From assembly GCF_026262505.1 (NCBI RefSeq), contig NC_067204.1, positions 17,958,165 to 18,022,164 on the forward strand: a stretch of DNA of 64,000 nucleotides, written 5' to 3'. Under the pieces are notes generated by a model. That model ran no database searches, had not been told where the DNA came from, and saw nothing but the letters and a program-made list of their open reading frames with translations. This stretch comes from Trichomonas vaginalis G3. Its lineage: Eukaryota > Parabasalia > Trichomonadida > Trichomonadidae. Made by a program: the position numbers and the translations under genes. Shown here in pieces: positions 61,543-64,000 of the stretch (the first letter of the stretch is position 1; every line of letters begins with the position of its first letter).

Positions 61543-62112
61543 TTAAGGAACTTTTGGTAATATGTTCTCAGGTATTCCATCCTCTTTATTGATGATGCCG
61601 AAACCGAAATTGTAAATATGATAAACACGTTCCATAACAATTGACTTTCTTGCTAATTCAACATCAAAGTCGAATTCATGCTCATTAAGTGGGTCGGCTC
61701 TATCTGGCCTCTCTGCATAGCAAGCTCCGATATGTTTTGGTGAAACAAACTTTTCATTCGAATATTCAGCATCTCTGTCTCGTATAACGAACTTTTTGAC
61801 ATCAAATGTCGAATTTAAATCATTTCGTTGAAATTCATCAAGAGAAAATGGATGTGAAACAAATTCGTTGCCGAGTAAAGATATTTTCTTGCCATTATCA
61901 AGTGCATTTTGTGCTGCAGCAGGAGTTGCAAATGCAATGTATGCATATGGTTTGATCCTTTCACTATCTAATTTCGGAATGTGAACATAAACAATTTTTC
62001 CAAATGTTGAAAACGCATTCCCGATAAACTCTGGAGAAGTATGTTTTCCGACACCTGTGACTTTAATAACTGTATTTGCAGGTATGTTATGAAGATCAAT
62101 TTTTCTTGTCAT
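61543..62112 (-). CDS. RRM-type RNA-binding protein
   Basis: The frame has 189 residues with the start at 62112 (MTRKIDLHNIPANTVIKVTG). The frame is open 45 codons further, but that part is Ile/Phe-rich like the AT-rich intergenic DNA. Residues 15-90 form one RRM: VIKVTGVG as RNP2 and KPYAYIAF as RNP1, with a typical FSTFGKIVYVHI linker. The rest is polar, with no second domain. It probably acts in RNA handling; the exact role is not known. Confidence 0.75.
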   Translation of the reverse strand: MTRKIDLHNIPANTVIKVTGVGKHTSPEFIGNAFSTFGKIVYVHIPKLDSERIKPYAYIAFATPAAAQNALDNGKKISLLGNEFVSHPFSLDEFQRNDLNSTFDVKKFVIRDRDAEYSNEKFVSPKHIGACYAERPDRADPLNEHEFDFDVELARKSIVMERVYHIYNFGFGIINKEDGIPENILPKVP

Positions 62113-62464
62113 TGACAAAATAGTTATTGGTGCATTCGCACCGATATCAATAACTTCCAAAAATGTTTTAATATAGCAAACTGCATTCTTATTTATCCTT
62201 TCAAGAAAAATATTGATAATAATAGCATGAAACCCATAAAAAATCATGAAATAATTATTTTTTTGGATTTATTCATAATTTAAATATGTGAATTTGTAGA
62301 CATGAACATTTATTGCAATTATAAAACATGTTGCTGATTTTCAATTTTACCAAAATTTATGATTTGCATGAAAATAATAGTATTTTTTTAATTTTTAATT
62401 TTTTTTTACTTTTTAATGAAAGTCAAAGTATTGGAATTGATAAATTTCATAATGATGTTCATGA
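62113..62464. other. Intergenic, AT-rich; no gene seen
   Basis: Host spacer left of the repeated segment. Long A and T tracts. No match to anything else in the window. Confidence 0.6.
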
Positions 62465-62857
62465 TCGCATATATAAGAGTATGCGTATTATTTTATAATT
62501 AATTCATATATCTTATCTGTTGACGCAATTGCAATCTATCTCATACAAATTAAGCCAATATTCAATCAAATTACATGAACACATGCTTTCATAATTAATA
62601 TATGATCATTAATAAGGTTTTCTATATGAAAAATGCTATATGATTTCATTAAAATTTTGAATCCATTTCTACTGTATCTTCTGTGATTTATAAACACGAT
62701 GAAGAAAATTATATGAATAACTGTCGATATAAATCTAGCAGATCTGAAACACACTATCACACAAATAGTTGATAATACTTGATATTTTTCCAAAACATCA
62801 TTTCAACCATCTAAAAGTTACAAATCCAATTATTTATCAAAATTCTCTCTTAAAAAC

Positions 62858-64000
62858 AGTACAGTATACATTGTGCGTCGCCTGTAGCCTACAGCTACAG
62901 TCACCGACACAATGAAAAAAGTGACAGAAAAGTGACACTATACGGGTGTGCATATGTACGCATATATGTGTAAAAATAAACGTTCATATGTAAACTAACC
63001 TTTATTCACTAGCAGGGGCTGATAAATCATAATCGTCGAGAAGTACGATAGGTGGTCCCACCTGTTTAATCTGTATGGAGAGGCAAACGTGACGTAAGAA
63101 GCATAACACTGGTTTCTCAGTATATTTAATAGACTCTGCTGTTGGCTTAACTGTAAGCTTATATGTAATAGGTGAATTAGATAACTGACCCTGTTGGAAT
63201 GTATAATCAGTTTCGCAAGGGAATCCACATAGGTAATGACCTAAGTCATTTGACTCGATTCCAAATTGAGGGACTGATGTGGTTGTGATAGACCTCATGA
63301 CATCATAGTTGAAGCCAACAGTATCGTTATTATTGTTAGTGGCATTTGCCTGCATCTCATAGAAGATTGGATCATTAGATGCTTGAGCCTCAGCGGGTAT
63401 GTTACCATATGCTCCACAGTTCAATTGAATTTGTTCAAACAATGGATTTTCATAGGTAGTGTTATAATTAGGTGTTTTCTTAAATAGTGTATAAATGGTG
63501 TTCACATATAATGGAGTAAATGCTGCCGTGAATGTACAAGGAGTTCCTTCACCTTTAGCCATTGAACCATCCATAGTAATGCAGTCAATTCTTTTGATTG
63601 GGAAGTTTAGAGTCTTTGCCGAATATCTTGTCACCAAATCACTATAGATGTTAGGGTCCAAAGAGAATGAGTTACAGTATGTAATCATTTCAAAGAAGTT
63701 TGCATTCTTCTTAGTGAACTTAATAAACTTGGTACCAAATGATATCGTACTCTTATCGGCATTCCAAGTTACAGTATCAATAACTTTGATACCTTCATAG
63801 ATAGGAGTGAAGTGATTAGTGATTGGAATATAGCTTGTAACATTGGCTTGCATGTTCGGTAATGGTAGAATATCCTGATAACTTAATGGTGTCCAAACCA
63901 TACCAGCAATACTGAACTTAACCTTAAGTTGTAAGTTACCAGCAAACGCTGGAAGGAATCTAATGTTATTAAGTATTAGGAATCTTCTTAGGTCAATCTT
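62858..64000. mobile_element. Maverick (Polinton) D, left end, second copy of Maverick A
   Basis: Starts AGTACAGTATACATTG like Maverick A and runs off the window. The visible part looks whole and is almost identical to 393-1536. Confidence 0.88.
63002..64000 (-). CDS. Capsid-type protein of Maverick D, C-terminal part (cut by window edge)
   Basis: The last 333 codons of a gene identical, as far as I can see, to the capsid-type gene at 538-2226. The reading frame stays open to the window edge. Confidence 0.65.
   Translation of the reverse strand, partial: KIDLRRFLILNNIRFLPAFAGNLQLKVKFSIAGMVWTPLSYQDILPLPNMQANVTSYIPITNHFTPIYEGIKVIDTVTWNADKSTISFGTKFIKFTKKNANFFEMITYCNSFSLDPNIYSDLVTRYSAKTLNFPIKRIDCITMDGSMAKGEGTPCTFTAAFTPLYVNTIYTLFKKTPNYNTTYENPLFEQIQLNCGAYGNIPAEAQASNDPIFYEMQANATNNNNDTVGFNYDVMRSITTTSVPQFGIESNDLGHYLCGFPCETDYTFQQGQLSNSPITYKLTVKPTAESIKYTEKPVLCFLRHVCLSIQIKQVGPPIVLLDDYDLSAPASE

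Larger units (their letters stand above)
62465..64000. repeat. Long direct repeat, copy 2 (matches 1-1536)
   Basis: See 1-1536. The left 393 bases are flank and the rest is the Maverick end. The match continues to the edge of the window, so its true length is longer. Confidence 0.95.

Overview
The window looks like nuclear DNA of a trichomonad (parabasalid), most like Trichomonas vaginalis or a close relative. It is AT-rich and its genes have no introns. A TCA-type initiator lies about 10 nt before the valyl-tRNA synthetase ATG. It carries ankyrin proteins of the GADKEAK / SDEDIHPYKYSELRK type, beta-helix surface-type proteins, and several Maverick (Polinton) elements. The species is inferred from these family signatures, not from a search.

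Layout. 1-392 is a flank and 393-9953 is Maverick A, which carries a capsid-type gene, two small genes, a whole-looking protein-primed DNA polymerase B and a degraded 3.7 kb stretch ending at a 25-N gap. 9979-22734 is the right part of Maverick B: integrase C-terminal part, two KilA-N-type genes, a broken polymerase B, a capsid-type gene and a terminal inverted repeat. 22735-32480 is a host tandem array with a 3.25 kb unit, made of a beta-helix gene and a decayed second gene. One unit is interrupted by a Mutator-like DNA transposon (27509-30701) with TA flanks, which itself contains a small TA-flanked inverted-repeat element. 32481-40577 is the left part of Maverick C: terminal inverted repeat, packaging ATPase, capsid-accessory candidates, a collagen plus phage-tail-collar fibre gene and the integrase N-terminal part.

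40578-44280 is a 35-bp satellite that becomes noisier with position and merges into about 9.5 kb of C-rich, G-poor sequence. Inside it, ankyrin repeats can still be read at a period of about 120-130 bp instead of 99 bp, so I read this zone as uncorrected insertion-rich sequence, not real biology. 53859-56683 is an error-rich host coiled-coil region ending at a 100-N gap. 56784-62112 holds host genes: a CEP104/FAP256-like protein, an ankyrin relic, valyl-tRNA synthetase and an RRM protein. From 62465 the window repeats its own first 1.5 kb, including the flank outside the Maverick end, so a duplication of about 62.5 kb, or an assembly repeat, is present.

The Mavericks share one gene set: DNA polymerase, integrase, ATPase, capsid-type and fibre proteins. 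All are treated here as fossils. The most unusual signals are GC-rich double-hairpin elements scattered between and inside Maverick genes with pairing kept while sequence changes, AGATCT-centred palindromes at gene 3' ends, an upstream motif shared by four Maverick B genes, the phage-like fibre, and the TA-flanked Mutator-like element with subterminal inverted repeats.
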